A stretch of 64,000 bases of DNA, from NCBI RefSeq assembly GCF_900176115.1, contig NZ_FWWR01000009.1, positions 1,116,001 through 1,180,000 on the forward strand, written 5' to 3'. Below the pieces are notes generated by a model that was not told the origin of the DNA, did not search any database, and saw nothing but the letters and a program-made list of their open reading frames with translations. Shown piece after piece: positions 63,971 through 64,000 of the stretch (within the stretch, counting starts at the first letter, position 1; every line of letters starts with the position of its first letter). Source of the stretch: Peptoniphilus asaccharolyticus DSM 20463 (GTDB lineage Bacteria > Bacillota > Clostridia > Tissierellales > Peptoniphilaceae). The translations under genes and the position numbers were made by a program.

Positions 63971-64000
63971 AGTTTAAATCCTGTAATAAATCTTCCATAA

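Overview
The window is AT-rich (roughly 30% GC), encodes a Gram-positive gene set and spans the chromosomal replication origin of what looks like a non-sporulating anaerobic low-GC Firmicute. Gene content (DUF1576, BceAB/BceRS, BCCT transporter with an aromatic ammonia-lyase homologue, molybdoenzyme, IS30 elements) and codon use fit Peptoniphilaceae/Tissierellia such as Parvimonas-like cocci. The genus is an inference, not a proof.

Layout. 1-2.6 kb: an HsdR-type restriction subunit running off the left edge, a small XRE regulator, and a dead traX-like gene; the hsdR stretch is visibly more GC-rich. 2.7-7.9 kb (+): a compact operon of a double-rhodanese lipoprotein, a glycosyltransferase/aminoglycoside-kinase-like fusion, two TVP38-type membrane proteins, a second glycosyltransferase and a double-CCG iron-sulfur protein; this pathway has no obvious described product. 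7.9-9.7 kb (-): LD-carboxypeptidase and several decayed genes (nitrilase, XRE regulator). 9.75-15.1 kb (-): a BceRS-BceAB-type peptide-antibiotic sensing and efflux module with an EamA transporter between sensor and pump and a recognisable operator. 15.2-21.8 kb (-): a tight seven-gene operon including DnaD and DnaI-like helicase-loading proteins, ClC and MATE transporters. 22-25 kb: tRNA-Thr, a DUF1576 gene pair and the first of two identical IS30 copies. 25-33.7 kb: operon proC / DJ-1 / P1 peptidase / ECF S component / CoaX-like protein, split ChrA pair, small regulator with two membrane proteins, adenine deaminase. The second IS30 copy lies at 33.8-34.9 kb in the opposite orientation. 35-38.9 kb: ECF sigma with DUF4179 anti-sigma, DUF1275 protein, secreted and membrane proteins.

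38.9-48.6 kb (-) is the origin operon read leftwards: dnaA, dnaN, rlbA, recF, gyrB, gyrA, followed with almost no gap by an RsbV/RsbW/SigB-like trio whose RsbW-like member has lost its ATP-binding motifs. oriC lies at 48.6-49.0 kb with many DnaA boxes, and further boxes sit between dnaA and dnaN. To the right (+) a molybdate-type ABC transporter with a DUF364 protein separates dnaA from rpmH-rnpA-yidD-yidC-jag.

54.8-58.6 kb is accessory: SprT-like protein, a secreted bacteriocin-like protein, a ruined IS30 and a transposase tail. 58.6-64 kb (-) holds the most interesting operon: a xanthine-dehydrogenase-type molybdenum subunit, a histidine-ammonia-lyase homologue without the Ala-Ser-Gly (MIO) triad, and a BCCT betaine transporter. 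This combination suggests ergothioneine (a betaine) uptake and degradation with release of trimethylamine. The molybdate transporter beside oriC would serve such a molybdoenzyme.
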